Part shown: one piece after another, positions 48,403 to 58,443 of the stretch
Position numbering within the stretch: position 1 is the first letter of the stretch
How the letters are laid out: every line of letters starts with the position of its first letter
Origin: Parafrankia irregularis
Lineage (GTDB): Bacteria; Actinomycetota; Actinomycetes; Frankiales; Frankiaceae
Reading direction: 5' to 3'
Assembly: GCF_001536285.1 (NCBI RefSeq)
Contig: NZ_FAOZ01000002.1
Coordinates: forward strand, 186,001 to 250,000
Length of the DNA stretch: 64,000 nt
The notes under the pieces: model-generated
The model's database searches: none
Told to the model about the DNA's origin: nothing
Seen by the model: the letters and a program-made list of their open reading frames with translations, nothing else
Translations under genes and position numbers: made by a program

Positions 48403-49632
48403 GTGACCGTGACCCGGCCCGACCCGGAAGACCGTCACGGCGCCGCGGCGGCTCGCGCGGGGGCGACCGGTCCGCACTCGTTGCCGGCCGCGCTGGTCCG
48501 GCAGGTGATCGCCGGGCTGCCCTCCGGGCTGGTTGTGGTGAACAACACCAATGTCGTCGTGCTGGTCAACTCGGCCGCCCGGCGGATGGGTGTCGTCGCC
48601 GGGGACCAGCTCGGCGTCCCGGACGTGGCCGATCTGGTGACGGCCTGCCGGCTCGCCGGCGCGGAACGCAACCGCCAGCTGGATCTTCCGCCGGTGCCCG
48701 AGCCGCCGCTGACCCGGGCCCGGCCCGACCAGACCGCACTCGCGGTCTGGGCCTACGCCAGGCCGCTCGGTGACAGCGGGTACGTGTCGGTTCTGCTCGA
48801 CGACATCACCGACTCGCGGCGGGTGGAGGCCGTGCGGCGTGACTTCGTCGCCAACGTCAGCCATGAGCTCAAGACGCCCGTCGGGGCACTGCACCTGCTT
48901 GCCGAGGCGGTCAGCGAGGCCAGTGAGGACCCGGTCGCCGTGCGTCGCTTCGCCTCGCGGATGACGCACGAGTCCGCCCGCCTGGCCCGGCTGGTCCAGG
49001 AGATCATCGATCTGTCCCGCCTGCAGGGCGCGGAACCGATGCCGGAGCTGGCGCCGGTGCCGGTGTCGGTGGTGCTCGCGGAGGCGGTCGACCGGAACCG
49101 GTACAACGCGCAGGCCCACGAGATCTCGGTCGCGGTCATCGGTGCCGGCGGGCTCCGGGTGCGCGGCGACGAGGGCCAGCTGGTGACCGCGGTGGCGAAC
49201 CTGCTCGACAACGCCATCAGCTACTCGCCGCGAGGAACACGGGTGGTGCTGGGAGTCCGGCAGGTCGGGGAAATAGTCGAGATCTCCGTCGCGGACGAGG
49301 GAATCGGTATCGCGGAAAAGGATCTGGAGCGCGTTTTCGAGCGTTTCTACCGCGCGGATCCGGCCCGTTCCAGGGCTACCGGCGGAACCGGTCTGGGACT
49401 TGCGATCGTGAAGCACATAGCAACGAATCACGGTGGGTCGGTGGGTGTTTGGAGCGCGGAGGGGCGTGGTTCGACGTTCACGCTCCGGCTGCCGTCGGGG
49501 TCGGACGATCCGGCTGCGGCGGACGGCCGCTCGGCCGACGACCGAGCGACCGAGGACCGAGCGGCGGAAGACCGCACAGGGGGCGCCGTGAGCGGTGCCG
49601 TGGGTGCCGGCTCGGCACCTGGGCCACGGTGA
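48403..49632 (+). CDS. senX3: SenX3-type phosphate sensor histidine kinase
   Basis: A 409-aa protein. A PAS-like domain (residues about 30-135: QVIAGLPSGLVVVNNTNVVV, YVSVLLDDITDSRRVEAVRR) leads into HisKA with FVANVSHELKTPVGALHLLA (phospho-His). The ATPase domain has N-box VANLLDNAISYS, G1 VADEGIGIAEKD, F-box ERFYRADPARSRA and G2 GGTGLGLAIVKH. Unlike mycobacterial SenX3 I see no N-terminal transmembrane helices, and the frame upstream is Gly/Arg/Asp repeat. Its GTG overlaps the stop of a 29-codon ORF (48317-48406). In streptomycetes the equivalent pair is PhoR/PhoP. Confidence 0.88.
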   Translation: MTVTRPDPEDRHGAAAARAGATGPHSLPAALVRQVIAGLPSGLVVVNNTNVVVLVNSAARRMGVVAGDQLGVPDVADLVTACRLAGAERNRQLDLPPVPEPPLTRARPDQTALAVWAYARPLGDSGYVSVLLDDITDSRRVEAVRRDFVANVSHELKTPVGALHLLAEAVSEASEDPVAVRRFASRMTHESARLARLVQEIIDLSRLQGAEPMPELAPVPVSVVLAEAVDRNRYNAQAHEISVAVIGAGGLRVRGDEGQLVTAVANLLDNAISYSPRGTRVVLGVRQVGEIVEISVADEGIGIAEKDLERVFERFYRADPARSRATGGTGLGLAIVKHIATNHGGSVGVWSAEGRGSTFTLRLPSGSDDPAAADGRSADDRATEDRAAEDRTGGAVSGAVGAGSAPGPR

Positions 49633-49845
49633 AGTGGGGCCGCCGTGGTCCGATCGGACCGGTTCGGCGTACACGGAGCCCACAATGCTGGACACTGATC
49701 TTTTTCGGCGTGTGACCTTCGGCCGGATTCACCCGGCAGTTTTTTCCGGTGCCCCCTGTTCCCGGCGCCGGAATCTGAGACGACGCGATCGTGCGGCGTG
49801 ACATTTGTTCCCGGAGAACCCCGGGGACGCGGGAAGACAGGGAGC

Positions 49846-50532
49846 GTGACGGTGACCAGGCTGCTCGTGGTCGAGGACGAGGAGTCCTTCTCCGATGCGT
49901 TGTCGTTCATGTTGGAGCGGGAGGGATTCGAGGTCGCGGTCGTCGGTGACGGACCGAGTGCCCTGGCCGAGTTCGACCGGCGCGGCGCCGATCTCATCCT
50001 GCTCGATCTGATGCTTCCGGGGCTGTCCGGCACGGAGGTCTGCCGGACGCTGCGCGCCCGTTCGACCGTTCCGGTGATCATGCTGACCGCCCGGGACAGC
50101 GAGATCGACAAGGTCGTCGGGCTCGAGCTCGGTGCGGACGACTACGTGACCAAGCCGTTCTCCGCGCGCGAGCTGGTCGCCCGGATCCGCGCGGTGCTGC
50201 GGCGTCGGGTCGAGACCGAGGAGGTGTCCGACGCCACCCTGGAGGTCGGCCGGGTGCGCATGGACGTCGAACGGCACGTCGTCACCGTCGACGGCAACCA
50301 GGTGGCGCTGCCGCTCAAGGAGTTCGAGCTGCTGGAGATGTTCCTGCGCAACGCGGGCCGGGTGCTCACCCGCGGCCAGCTGATCGACCGGGTGTGGGGG
50401 TCGGACTACGTCGGCGACACCAAGACCCTGGACGTCCATGTGAAGCGGTTGCGGACCAAGATCGAAGCGGAACCCGGGGCCCCGCGCCACCTGGTGACCG
50501 TGCGCGGACTGGGCTACAAGTTCGAGCCCTGA
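49846..50532 (+). CDS. regX3: RegX3/PhoP-type response regulator
   Basis: A 228-aa OmpR-family regulator. The receiver has VVEDEESFSD, phospho-acceptor Asp in LILLDLMLPGLSG (about residue 54), VIMLTARDSE, and Lys in DDYVTKPFSARELV. The DNA-binding domain carries LPLKEFELLEMFLRNAGRVL, RVWGSDYVGDTKTLDVHVKR and VTVRGLGYKFEP. Starts GTG 49846 or 49852 are possible. The latter is better spaced from AGGGA. A 214-bp T-rich gap with hairpin-plus-TTTTTT (about 49725-49746) separates it from senX3, so the two may also be transcribed separately. Confidence 0.93.
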   Translation: MTVTRLLVVEDEESFSDALSFMLEREGFEVAVVGDGPSALAEFDRRGADLILLDLMLPGLSGTEVCRTLRARSTVPVIMLTARDSEIDKVVGLELGADDYVTKPFSARELVARIRAVLRRRVETEEVSDATLEVGRVRMDVERHVVTVDGNQVALPLKEFELLEMFLRNAGRVLTRGQLIDRVWGSDYVGDTKTLDVHVKRLRTKIEAEPGAPRHLVTVRGLGYKFEP

Positions 50533-51172
50533 GCCGCCGTTCCCCCGGCGTCTGACGGCCAGCGGCGAGCCTGGTGAATGTGCCTGGTCAACGTGCCTGG
50601 TCAACGTGCCGCTACCTTGACATGTGCGCGGGTCGGCCAGATTCCACGCTGGTCGGATCTCGGGGCTGGCCGGCTGTGCGGCGTACTGGTCACGGGACGT
50701 CAGCAGCACCATACGCAGGGGGTGACCATTTGGTGGCTTTTGGTCACGGAGTGGGGTGTCACGGAATGGTATTTCGCGCAGTGATCCGCGACCGCGGAGT
50801 CGTTCGCGGAGTCGATCACGGGGCGGGCGGCCGCCGGGCCGCCGGCTTCGGCCCGGACCGGGCTGGTGATCGACGGTGCGGCTGAGGCCAGCGTTGTCCC
50901 GCCGCGGGCCGGGCGGCGGCGAGGTCGACGCCCCCGAGCCCGCCGAGGTCGGCTGGGGCTCGGCGCCGGCGCCGATACAGGACCCGGCGCCGGTGTCGGC
51001 GCAGGACCCGGCGCCGATGGTGATGCAGGACCGCGCACTCGTGCCCGTTGTCGGTGCCGCGCCGGGCTCGCCCCGTGCCGCCGCCGGGCCGGGCTCGCCA
51101 GCGGGTGCCGCCGAGGGTCCGGAGGGCAGCGGCCGGCCGGCGCAGGTCCACGCCTCCCAGCGTGACGAGCCG
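50533..51172. other. Intergenic region before ppx
   Basis: About 640 bp. 50576-50615 holds two to three copies of GTGCCTGGTCAAC. 50690-50780 has GGTCACGGAGTG/TGTCACGGAATG direct repeats in a locally AT-richer stretch that could be the ppx promoter. A long in-frame extension of ppx to 50876 is Ala/Gly/Pro-rich and not believed to be translated. Confidence 0.4.
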
Positions 51173-52147
51173 ATGCGGCTCGGTGTCATCGACATCGGGT
51201 CGAACACCGTGCACCTGCTGGTGGTCGACGCGCACCGGGGCGGCCAGCCGCAGCCGGCCGCGAGCGTGCGCATCCCGCTGCGGCTCGTCGAGCTCCTGGA
51301 CGGTGAGGGCCGGCTGGCGGACAACGGTGAACGCGCACTGACCGCCTGCATCCACGAGCTGCGGACGCACGCGCAGAACCTGAACGTGGTCGACCTGGTG
51401 GCCTTCGCCACGTCGGCGGTCCGGGAGGCACCGGACGGGGACGACGTGCTCGCGCGGGTGCGTGCCGACACCGGGCTCGCGGTGACGGTGCTGCCCGGCG
51501 AGGCGGAGGCCCGGCTCACGTTCCTCGCGGTGCGCAGATGGTTCGGCTGGAGCGCGGGCCGCCTGCTCGCGCTGGACATCGGCGGCGGCTCGCTGGAGAT
51601 CGGCGCGGGCATGCACGAGGATCCGGACGTCGTCGCGTCGCTGCCGCTCGGCGCGAGCCGGCTGACCAGGAACTGGCTCGGCGAGAACGACCCGCCCAAG
51701 CGCTCGGAGCTCAACGCCCTGCGGCGCTACGTCCGGGCGCAGATCGCCCCGGTGGTCGGGTCCCTCTACCACGTGGGCGAGCCGACCCGGGCAGTCGCGA
51801 CGTCCAAGACGTTCCGCTCGCTGGCCAGGATCGCCGGCGCGGCGCCGTACGGGCGCGGCACCTATGTGCGGCGGTCCCTGCGCCGGGCGGATCTCGCCGA
51901 GGTCGCGGCCAGGGTGTGCCGCATGTCGGCGTCCGAGCGCGCGGCGCTGCCCGGGGTGTCCGCGTCCCGGGCCGGCCAGCTGGTCGCGGGCGCGGTCGTC
52001 GCGTCCGAGGCGCTCGACCTGCTCAACCTCGACGAGGTGGAGATCTGCCCCTGGGCGCTGCGGGAGGGTGTGATCCTGCGCCGGCTCGACCAGCTGACCT
52101 CCGGTCTGGACGGCCCACGAGCTCTGCCGCCGGTCGGCGGGGTATGA
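51173..52147 (+). CDS. ppx: Exopolyphosphatase / ppGpp phosphohydrolase (Ppx/GppA)
   Basis: A 324-aa actin-fold phosphohydrolase from ATG 51173, giving the usual start [20 protein letters not shown] (phosphate-1 loop). [40 protein letters not shown] (catalytic-site Glu) and [16 protein letters not shown] (phosphate-2 loop) follow. It degrades inorganic polyphosphate or pppGpp and fits the adjoining phosphate-control genes. The short length matches the two-domain actinobacterial Ppx. Confidence 0.92.
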   Translation: MRLGVIDIGSNTVHLLVVDAHRGGQPQPAASVRIPLRLVELLDGEGRLADNGERALTACIHELRTHAQNLNVVDLVAFATSAVREAPDGDDVLARVRADTGLAVTVLPGEAEARLTFLAVRRWFGWSAGRLLALDIGGGSLEIGAGMHEDPDVVASLPLGASRLTRNWLGENDPPKRSELNALRRYVRAQIAPVVGSLYHVGEPTRAVATSKTFRSLARIAGAAPYGRGTYVRRSLRRADLAEVAARVCRMSASERAALPGVSASRAGQLVAGAVVASEALDLLNLDEVEICPWALREGVILRRLDQLTSGLDGPRALPPVGGV

Positions 52148-52396
52148 CCTTCGTCAAGGTGTGGGACCGGCCCAGCCGGTGCCGCAGCGACCGACGGCCC
52201 GCGAACGGATCTTCGTGGCCCGGCCGGGGAGGCGGTCCGCGGAGTATGGCCTAGCCTGGAAGACGGGCCCGGTTCCTTACCGGTCCGGGGCAGGTCCGTG
52301 AGCGGCCGTCCTGGCTGGCTGCGCTGGTCGGCTGGCCGAGATGATCGGCTGGCCGAGCTGGTCACCGTGCCCCGAAGCTGCGACAGGGGAGTCCAC

Positions 52397-53356
52397 GTGC
52401 AGCCAAACGGTGCCAGGAGGCGGTCGGCGCCCGTGGCGTCGGTGGAGGCCGCCCCGACCACGTCGACCACGCCACCGCCGGGTCTGGTGGTGACCCCACG
52501 TCAGGAGGCGGCCGTAGCGGCGGCCCCCCAGGTGCCTGCGGCCAGGCCGCTGGCTGGTGGCCTGGTGGCGCTGTCGACGGCGTCGACCTACCCGGAGTCG
52601 ACGGCGACCGCGTTCGAGATGGCTGCCCGCCTGGGCTATGACGGCGTCGAGATCATGGTCTGGACGGATCCCGTCAGCCAGGACCCGCAGGCACTGCGTC
52701 GGCTGCGGGACTACCACGGCATCCCGATCCTGGCCATTCACGCACCGTGCCTCCTGCTGACGCAACGTGTCTGGGGGAGTGACCCCTGGGCGAAGCTCCA
52801 GCGGGCGCGCTCGGTGGCCGAGTCCCTCGAGACGCCGACGGTCGTCGTCCACCCTCCGTTTCGCTGGCAGCGGGACTACGCCCGCGATTTCGTCGCGGGG
52901 ATCGATCGGATGGCGGGCGAGACCGACATCCGGTTCGCGGTGGAGAACATGTTCCCGCTGCGGGCCCGTGGCCGTGAGGTCTCCGCCTACGCGCCCGACT
53001 GGTCGCCGATCGACGACGGCTACCGGCATGTCACGCTCGACCTCTCCCACACCAGCGTCTCCCGGTCGGACGCCCTGGCCATGGCGGACGACCTGGGTGA
53101 CCGGCTCGCGCACATCCACATGGCGGACGGGACCGGGCTGGCCAAGGACGAGCACCTGGTGCCCGGCCGTGGCACGCAGCCGTGTGCCGAACTGCTGGAG
53201 CGGCTGGCGGTCAACGGCTTCGCCGGAACGGTCGTGGTCGAGATCAACACCAGGCGGGCGGAGTCGCGTGACCAGCGGGAGGCGGACCTCGCGGAGGCGC
53301 TCGCGTTCACCCGGCTCAACCTCGCCGCCCCCGCCGAAGTGACGCCGGCCGGTTGA
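52397..53356 (+). CDS. Sugar phosphate isomerase/epimerase (xylose isomerase-like TIM barrel)
   Basis: A 319-aa protein from the GTG at 52397 (AGGGGA six bases upstream). After about 50 disordered residues the AP-endonuclease-2-type barrel starts: [106 protein letters not shown] and VVVEINTRR. His, Glu and Asp residues fit a divalent metal site. It keeps the position after ppx seen in mycobacteria. Substrate unknown. Confidence 0.85.
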   Translation: MQPNGARRRSAPVASVEAAPTTSTTPPPGLVVTPRQEAAVAAAPQVPAARPLAGGLVALSTASTYPESTATAFEMAARLGYDGVEIMVWTDPVSQDPQALRRLRDYHGIPILAIHAPCLLLTQRVWGSDPWAKLQRARSVAESLETPTVVVHPPFRWQRDYARDFVAGIDRMAGETDIRFAVENMFPLRARGREVSAYAPDWSPIDDGYRHVTLDLSHTSVSRSDALAMADDLGDRLAHIHMADGTGLAKDEHLVPGRGTQPCAELLERLAVNGFAGTVVVEINTRRAESRDQREADLAEALAFTRLNLAAPAEVTPAG

Positions 53357-53414
53357 CATCCGGTCCGGTGACATCCGGTCCGGTGACATCGGTCCGGCGA
53401 TGTCGGTCCGGTGA
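53356..53414. repeat. Short direct repeats of GACATCCGGTCCGGT type
   Basis: Three to four degenerate 13-15-bp copies (GACATCCGGTCCGGT, GACATCGGTCCGGCG, GATGTCGGTCCGGT) fill the gap after the isomerase gene. Confidence 0.7.
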
Positions 53415-53501
53415 CGCCCGTCCGGGCCCGGGGCATCGATGTGGTCGTGGTCGTGCCTGCGTTGTTGGCGATGACCCGCCGCGGCGGTCCACTATCGGGG
53501 G

Positions 53502-54251
53502 GTGAGCCCCGGATCACTCTTCGACCCATTGGCGGATGCCTACGACCAGGCCCGGCCCAGCTACCCGGACCAGCTCTTCGTCGATCTGGAGATGTTGGCC
53601 GGCCGGCCCGTCGCCGGCGCCCGGGTGGTCGATGTGGGGGCCGGCACGGGTATAGCGACCCGGGCGATGCTGGCCCGCGGGGCCCAGGTGCTGCCCGTCG
53701 AGCCCGGCCCGGTGATGCTCGACCACCTTCGCCGGCACAACCCCGGCCTGCCCGTGGTGCGTGGCGACGGTGAGGCACTGCCGTTGCGGTCCGCCGCCGT
53801 CGATCTGGTCAGCTACGCCCAGGCCTGGCACTGGATGCGGGTTCCGGTGGCGGCGGCGGAGGCGGCCCGGGTGCTGCGCCCGGGCGGCTCGCTGGCCGTG
53901 TGGTGGAACGACGTCGACGCCGACGAGTTCCACTGGTACCAGCGCCAGCAGGACCGCCTGGAGGCCATGAGCCCGGGCTACACCAGGGACTACCGCAACC
54001 GGCCCTTCGCCGAGGAACTGCGCTGGACCGGGCTGTTCACCGAGGTCGTCACCGTGACCTGCCGGTGGTTCAGGGAGATCGACGTGGATCTCTACGAGAC
54101 CTGGCTGCGTTCGAAGTCGTTCGTCGCCGCGATCGGGGACCGGCTGGACGACTTCCTCGCCGCCGAACGTCGCTCGCTGCTCCGGTCGTTTCCCGACGGT
54201 CGTGTCATCGAGCCGTTCCGCACGATGCTGGTCGTCGCGCGGGTGCCGTGA
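53502..54251 (+). CDS. Class I SAM-dependent methyltransferase
   Basis: A 249-aa protein. Motif I is VVDVGAGTGIATRAMLARGA (residues about 42-60), motif II VLPVEPGPVMLDHLRRH, motif III VVRGDGEALPLRSAAVDLVS, and LRPGGSLAVWWNDVD follows. The AQAWHWMRV segment is common to the YcgJ/UbiE-like methyltransferases of unknown target. It is monocistronic. The GTG start is at 53502. Confidence 0.85.
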   Translation: MSPGSLFDPLADAYDQARPSYPDQLFVDLEMLAGRPVAGARVVDVGAGTGIATRAMLARGAQVLPVEPGPVMLDHLRRHNPGLPVVRGDGEALPLRSAAVDLVSYAQAWHWMRVPVAAAEAARVLRPGGSLAVWWNDVDADEFHWYQRQQDRLEAMSPGYTRDYRNRPFAEELRWTGLFTEVVTVTCRWFREIDVDLYETWLRSKSFVAAIGDRLDDFLAAERRSLLRSFPDGRVIEPFRTMLVVARVP

Positions 54252-54751
54252 CGCCGGTGTCGTGACGCGGGTGCCGTGTCCATGACGCTGTGAGTGGTCG
54301 GTCTTCCGACAGCGCGACTGTCCCGGCACTGACGGCGTCATCCGCCCGGCCGAGTACGCATCGCTCACCGTGACGCAGGTTGTGCGCGCGCGTAACCATG
54401 ACGTTGCGTGAGAATGGCGCGATCTACGCGATCTACGCCACTTCGCGGTGCTTCTGGCCTGGTAATGGCCCATAGGTGGCGCGGGGTCCTGATCGAGTTC
54501 ATCAGAAAGCCATAGGTGCCGCTGTCCGGTACGCAATGAAAGTCTGATAAAACCTGTCCGCTATCGTCTAGCAAGTTCGTGGGGTTCTGGTCGGTTCGCT
54601 GACGTAGTCATACGACAGTCGAGCTCGGCCGTGCCCTGTCCGCGGGGCCAGGCGCCGATGCCGGCCGTGGACAGACGACGGACCAGGGATCGCCAGGCGC
54701 CCATGCCGGGTTCGCCGCGGTGTCCCTGGCTGGACGAGGAGACGCGCGATC
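54252..54751. other. Intergenic region before the acyltransferase gene
   Basis: About 500 bp. It starts with GGTGCCGTGACGCCGGTGTCGTGACG repeats (split across 54242-54285), has GCGATCTAC duplicated at about 54417-54438, and an AT-richer stretch with TGATAAAACC...TATCGT at 54543-54567 that may be a promoter. No gene supported. Confidence 0.4.
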
Positions 54752-56993
54752 GTGAGAGCTGGTTCTCGGCCGAGGACCGACGGACCGCCGCAGCCCGAGC
54801 GTTCCGCGGTCACGCGACGTTCCGCGGCCGCAGAGTCGTCGCGGCGTGGGCCGACCGAGGCGGAGGCGCTGGCCGCGGCCAAGTTCGCCTACAATCCGGC
54901 GCTCGACGGCCTCCGCGTGGTCTGCATCTACATCATTCTCGCGGGGCACATGGGCGCGATCCGCGCCAGCAACGTCGCCGTGGACATGTTCTGCGTGCTG
55001 AGCGGCTTTCTGATCACAACCCTGCTGCTCGCCGAGCAGGCCCGAACGGGCACGATCGCCATCGGCAAGTTCCTGGTGCGCCGATCCTTCCGCCTCATGC
55101 CGGGGATGTGGTTCTACCTCCTGGTGGGCCTGGCCGTCACGGTCGCCTTCAAATGGGACGACATCCCGTACCGCGACGACTTCTTCAAAACCGCGATCAG
55201 TACGTTTTTCAACGTCAACAACTGGTACCGGATCGTTAACCCGGAGGCCGGTGGCCGCTGGCTGCCGCACGTCTGGTCGCTGTCGATGGAGGAGCAGTTC
55301 TACCTGATCTGGCCGGGGGGCGTTCCTGCTCTTCATGCGCTCGCGCCGACTGCGGCCGTATCTGCTGATGTTCCTGGTCGCCTCGGTCGGGCTCGTGCTG
55401 GGCTGGACGTATGTCTGCGCCGCCAGCGGGGCGGTCCGCACCCGCGTCTACTTCGGCCTGGACACGCACATCGCGCCGCTGCTCATCGGCTGCATGGTCG
55501 CGATCTGGCGGGACAACCGCCTGCGGGCCCTGGCCGGGCCGGCCGGTGACTCCGCCGGCGGTGAGGAGAAGGGACGGGAGCGCCCGGCGCGCGGCGCCGC
55601 GTCCACGGTGACCATGGCCGCGGTGCGGCGCTGGACGACCGGTCGCCGGCTGGGCGTCCTCGGCCTGCCGGCCGGGATCGCGATGCTGGTCCTGTGCTTC
55701 GCCGGCCCGAGCAAGGAGCAGTACCTCCCGAACTGGATCGACTACGCCGCCTATGTGCCGACCGCGGCGCTCGGGGCGATCCTGATCCTCGGGTGTGACG
55801 TCAACCGGGAGGCCCGCTGGGTCAAACTGCTCGGCGCGCCGAAGATGGCCTGGCTCGGAAAGATCACCTACAGCATCTACCTGTGGCACTACCCGTTCAT
55901 CTCCGCCTCCGCGGGCCAGGTCGTCCCGCGGATCGGACTGTGGCCCGGGGTGTTCGTCGCGGCGGTGGGCACGACGATCGCCGCCTATCTCGCGAACCGA
56001 TTCATCGAGAAGCCCATCCAGGCGCGCCGGCCGAAGTGGTCCGACACCCCGCGCGGGCCGGCGAGGCCCCGGGATGACGCGGCGGGCCCGTCGCCGGCCG
56101 ACGCGCCCCGCCCGGACTCCGAAGCGGACCGCTCCGGACGCGCGCCCGGCGCGCCTGGCCGGGATCTGCCGGACCTGCCTGAGCTGGCGGAAGGTCCCGA
56201 CTCCCTGGAACTGCCGGACCCGCGGGACCGGGAGCGGAACCGGGACTGGGACCGGGAGCCGGTCGCGGCGATGTCCCGCTCGGACGGGGACGTCGACTGG
56301 GTGGACGAGGGGTACCCACAGCGCGACCGGGACCCGTTGCCGGCCCAGGGCGGGTGGCGAGGTGCCACGGGCCTGCCGGTTACTTCCGGGTTCGGTCGGC
56401 CGCAACCAGGTGACGTCACCTACGACCAGCCGGACGGGCCCGCGGTGTACGAGCACGGTCCGGCGGTCGGTGCCGTCCGCACCGCCGGGATGGAACCGAC
56501 ACCCGTTCCGGACTGGGCCCGCTACCCGTCCACCGGACGGCATGGTCCGGACGACCGCTTCCCGGCGGGGGACCCGCGGGCGGCGGCGTCCGTCGTCGGG
56601 GAGACGATGAACCTGCAGCTGCCGGCGCTCACCGATCCGCGAGCCGACGCGGGCCGCCGGCCCACACCGACGCCACGGCCCGGCCACGACTCGGGGCACC
56701 ACGGTCGGGCGTTCGCGCACGGGCCGGTCAGCGGTCAGGGCCCCGGCCACGCGCACGGGCCGGTCAGCGGGCACGACGCGGGTGGGCGGCCCCCTGCGGG
56801 ACGTCCCGGGCCCGGACCTGGCCGGGATCGCCACCCTGGACCGGCGCAGGGCCCGGACCACGAGTACCCGGCGGGCCGTCAACCGGCCGGCGCGCGGGAC
56901 GGTCGGGACGCGCGCGCCGGGCGCTCCGAGCGGGAGTCGGCCCAGCCTGATCCGCTGTTCGGACCGATTCCCGGAGCCGGAGGCGACTGGTAG
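54752..56993 (+). pseudogene. Acyltransferase-3 family membrane protein, frameshifted at a G6 run
   Basis: The first part (54752 to about 55320) has the acyltransferase-3 start YNPALDGLRVVCIYIILAGH, then VDMFCVLSGFLITTLLLAEQ, FLVRRSFRLMPGMWFY and WSLSMEEQFYLIWP. The rest (FMRSRRLRPYLLMFLVASVG ... KITYSIYLWHYPFISASAG ... RFIEKPIQARRP) is in another frame from about 55316. Removing one G from the six-G run at 55315-55320 would give LIWPGAFLLF and one continuous protein. Such proteins O-acylate surface sugars or lipids. The C-terminal 320 residues are disordered Pro/Arg/Gly sequence. The cause could be phase variation, decay or sequencing error. Confidence 0.8.
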
Positions 56994-57075
56994 GCCGCGT
57001 CCGTCCGCCGAGGTCATAGCCTTCATCAGCGGTGGCCGCCACGGGCGGTGGCGGATCGGTGGTGAAGGGGAGTGA

Positions 57076-57918
57076 GTGGTGGTGCAGGGCAGTAGCGTTC
57101 TGGCGATCGTCGGGGTCGGGCGCCTTGGCGGTGCGCTGATGTCCGGGCTGCTGGGGGCCGGGCGCGCGCCGTCCGAGGTGCTCGCCGCGGAGCGCGATCC
57201 GGGCCGGGCCGCGCAGGTCGCCGCGGAGTACGGCGTCGAGGTGCTGGACCCGCCGGCGGCCGTCGCGGCGGCCGGCACCGTCGTGCTGGCCGTCAAGCCG
57301 CAGGACATGGGAAGCGTCCTGGACCAGATAAGCGCGCACATCAAGCCCGGCACGCTGGTGGTCTCCGTCGCGGCCGGGGTGTCGTCGTCCTTCGTCGCGC
57401 AGCGCCTGCCGGCGGGCACGCCCGTCGTTCGGGTCATGACGAACACCCCGCTGCTCGTGAACGAGGCGATGTCGGCCCTGTGCGCCGGGCCGGGCGCGGG
57501 TGACGAGCACCTGGCGACCGTCGAGGAGATGCTCCGCCCGGTCGGCCAGGTGGTCAGGGTGAGCGAGAGCCAGCTCGACGCGGTGACGGCGCTGTCCGGC
57601 AGCGGTCCGGCCTACTTCTTCTACCTGATCGAGGCGATGATCGAGGGCGGGGTGCTGCTGGGCCTCCCACGGGCACTGGCGGCCGAGCTGGTGGTGCAGA
57701 CCGCCGCCGGGTCCGCGCTGATGGCCCGCGGCGCTGCGGGGGACGGCTCCGGTTCGTCCGGTGCGGAGCATCCGTCGCTGCTGCGCGAGGCGGTCACCTC
57801 CCCGGGCGGGACCACCATCGCGGCCCTGCGGGAGTTCGACCGCGCCGCGGTGCGCGCCGCCGTGCTGGACGCGGTGGAGGCCGCGTGCGCCCGCTCCCGG
57901 GAGCTCGGTGCGTCCTGA
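57076..57918 (+). CDS. proC: Pyrroline-5-carboxylate reductase
   Basis: A 280-aa enzyme that makes proline from pyrroline-5-carboxylate with NAD(P)H. The dinucleotide fold is VLAIVGVGRLGGALMSGLLG. VVLAVKPQDMGSVL, TALSGSGPAYFFYLIEAMIE and the signature REAVTSPGGTTIAALREFD are intact. VVRVMTNTPLLVNEAMSAL has Thr where most homologues have Pro (MPNTP). The GTG at 57076 has AAGGGGAG upstream. Its place before the bS22 gene is conserved in actinobacteria. Confidence 0.93.
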   Translation: MVVQGSSVLAIVGVGRLGGALMSGLLGAGRAPSEVLAAERDPGRAAQVAAEYGVEVLDPPAAVAAAGTVVLAVKPQDMGSVLDQISAHIKPGTLVVSVAAGVSSSFVAQRLPAGTPVVRVMTNTPLLVNEAMSALCAGPGAGDEHLATVEEMLRPVGQVVRVSESQLDAVTALSGSGPAYFFYLIEAMIEGGVLLGLPRALAAELVVQTAAGSALMARGAAGDGSGSSGAEHPSLLREAVTSPGGTTIAALREFDRAAVRAAVLDAVEAACARSRELGAS

Positions 57919-58041
57919 CGGCGAATCGGTGGTTGCCAGGCCGGCATCGCCGGCACTGGTACCGTGCACCGGTTGCCGGGCCACACGGTTTCGACGGGTA
58001 GGCTCGCTCGGAAAAACATCTTCAACAGATCGGTCGGGTAC

Positions 58042-58140
58042 GTGGGTTCCGTAATCAAGAAGCGTCGCAAGCGTATGGCCAAGAAGAAGCACCGCAAGCT
58101 GCTCAAGCGGACACGGGTCCAGCGCCGCAACAAGAAGTAG
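58042..58140 (+). CDS. Ribosomal protein bS22 (AURKAIP1/COX24-domain peptide)
   Basis: A 32-aa extremely basic peptide: [20 protein letters not shown], then [11 protein letters not shown]. This is the small actinobacterial 30S-associated protein bS22, related to the mitochondrial AURKAIP1/COX24 domain. It starts with the GTG at 58042 and lies 124 bp after proC, matching the location of Rv0500B in mycobacteria (from memory). The excisionase/BldC-like HTH gene usually found between them is missing. Confidence 0.92.
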   Translation: MGSVIKKRRKRMAKKKHRKLLKRTRVQRRNKK

Positions 58141-58443
58141 CACTCGCGGGGGGCGACCCAGGCCGGCGACCGACCCGCGGGCGGCCCGCGGCCGCCGGGC
58201 GGTGCCGGTCTCGGTGGTCCCGGTGGTCCCCTGCGGTGCGCCCCCGGGCGCGGGCTGCTGTCGCCCCCTGCCGTCGCACTCTGGTCGTCGCCCTCCGCCT
58301 GGTGTCGCGGAGCGACTCGCGGGCGGCCTGTAGCCGTGTAACGAGGCTGTTTCACTCCGTGTGCTCGTTCGTGCCGATGTGGTGACCGTATGGCACCCTG
58401 GTCGCGTGGCCGGCACCGGCGCCGGCCGGGCGCAGGGGGTCCT
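58141..58443. other. GC-rich intergenic region
   Basis: About 300 bp. The first 120 bp are GGC/GGT-rich with possible hairpins after the bS22 gene (GGCGGCCCGCGGCCGCCGGG around 58180-58200), probably its terminator. No gene is visible. Confidence 0.4.

Noticed and set aside
50876-51172. Long N-terminal extension of Ppx
   Set aside because: Ala/Gly/Pro-rich, and the family begins at [11 protein letters not shown] (51173).
55236-57446. Long minus-strand frame opposite the acyltransferase gene
   Set aside because: Composition of an antisense shadow. The plus strand has clear transmembrane and catalytic-region motifs.
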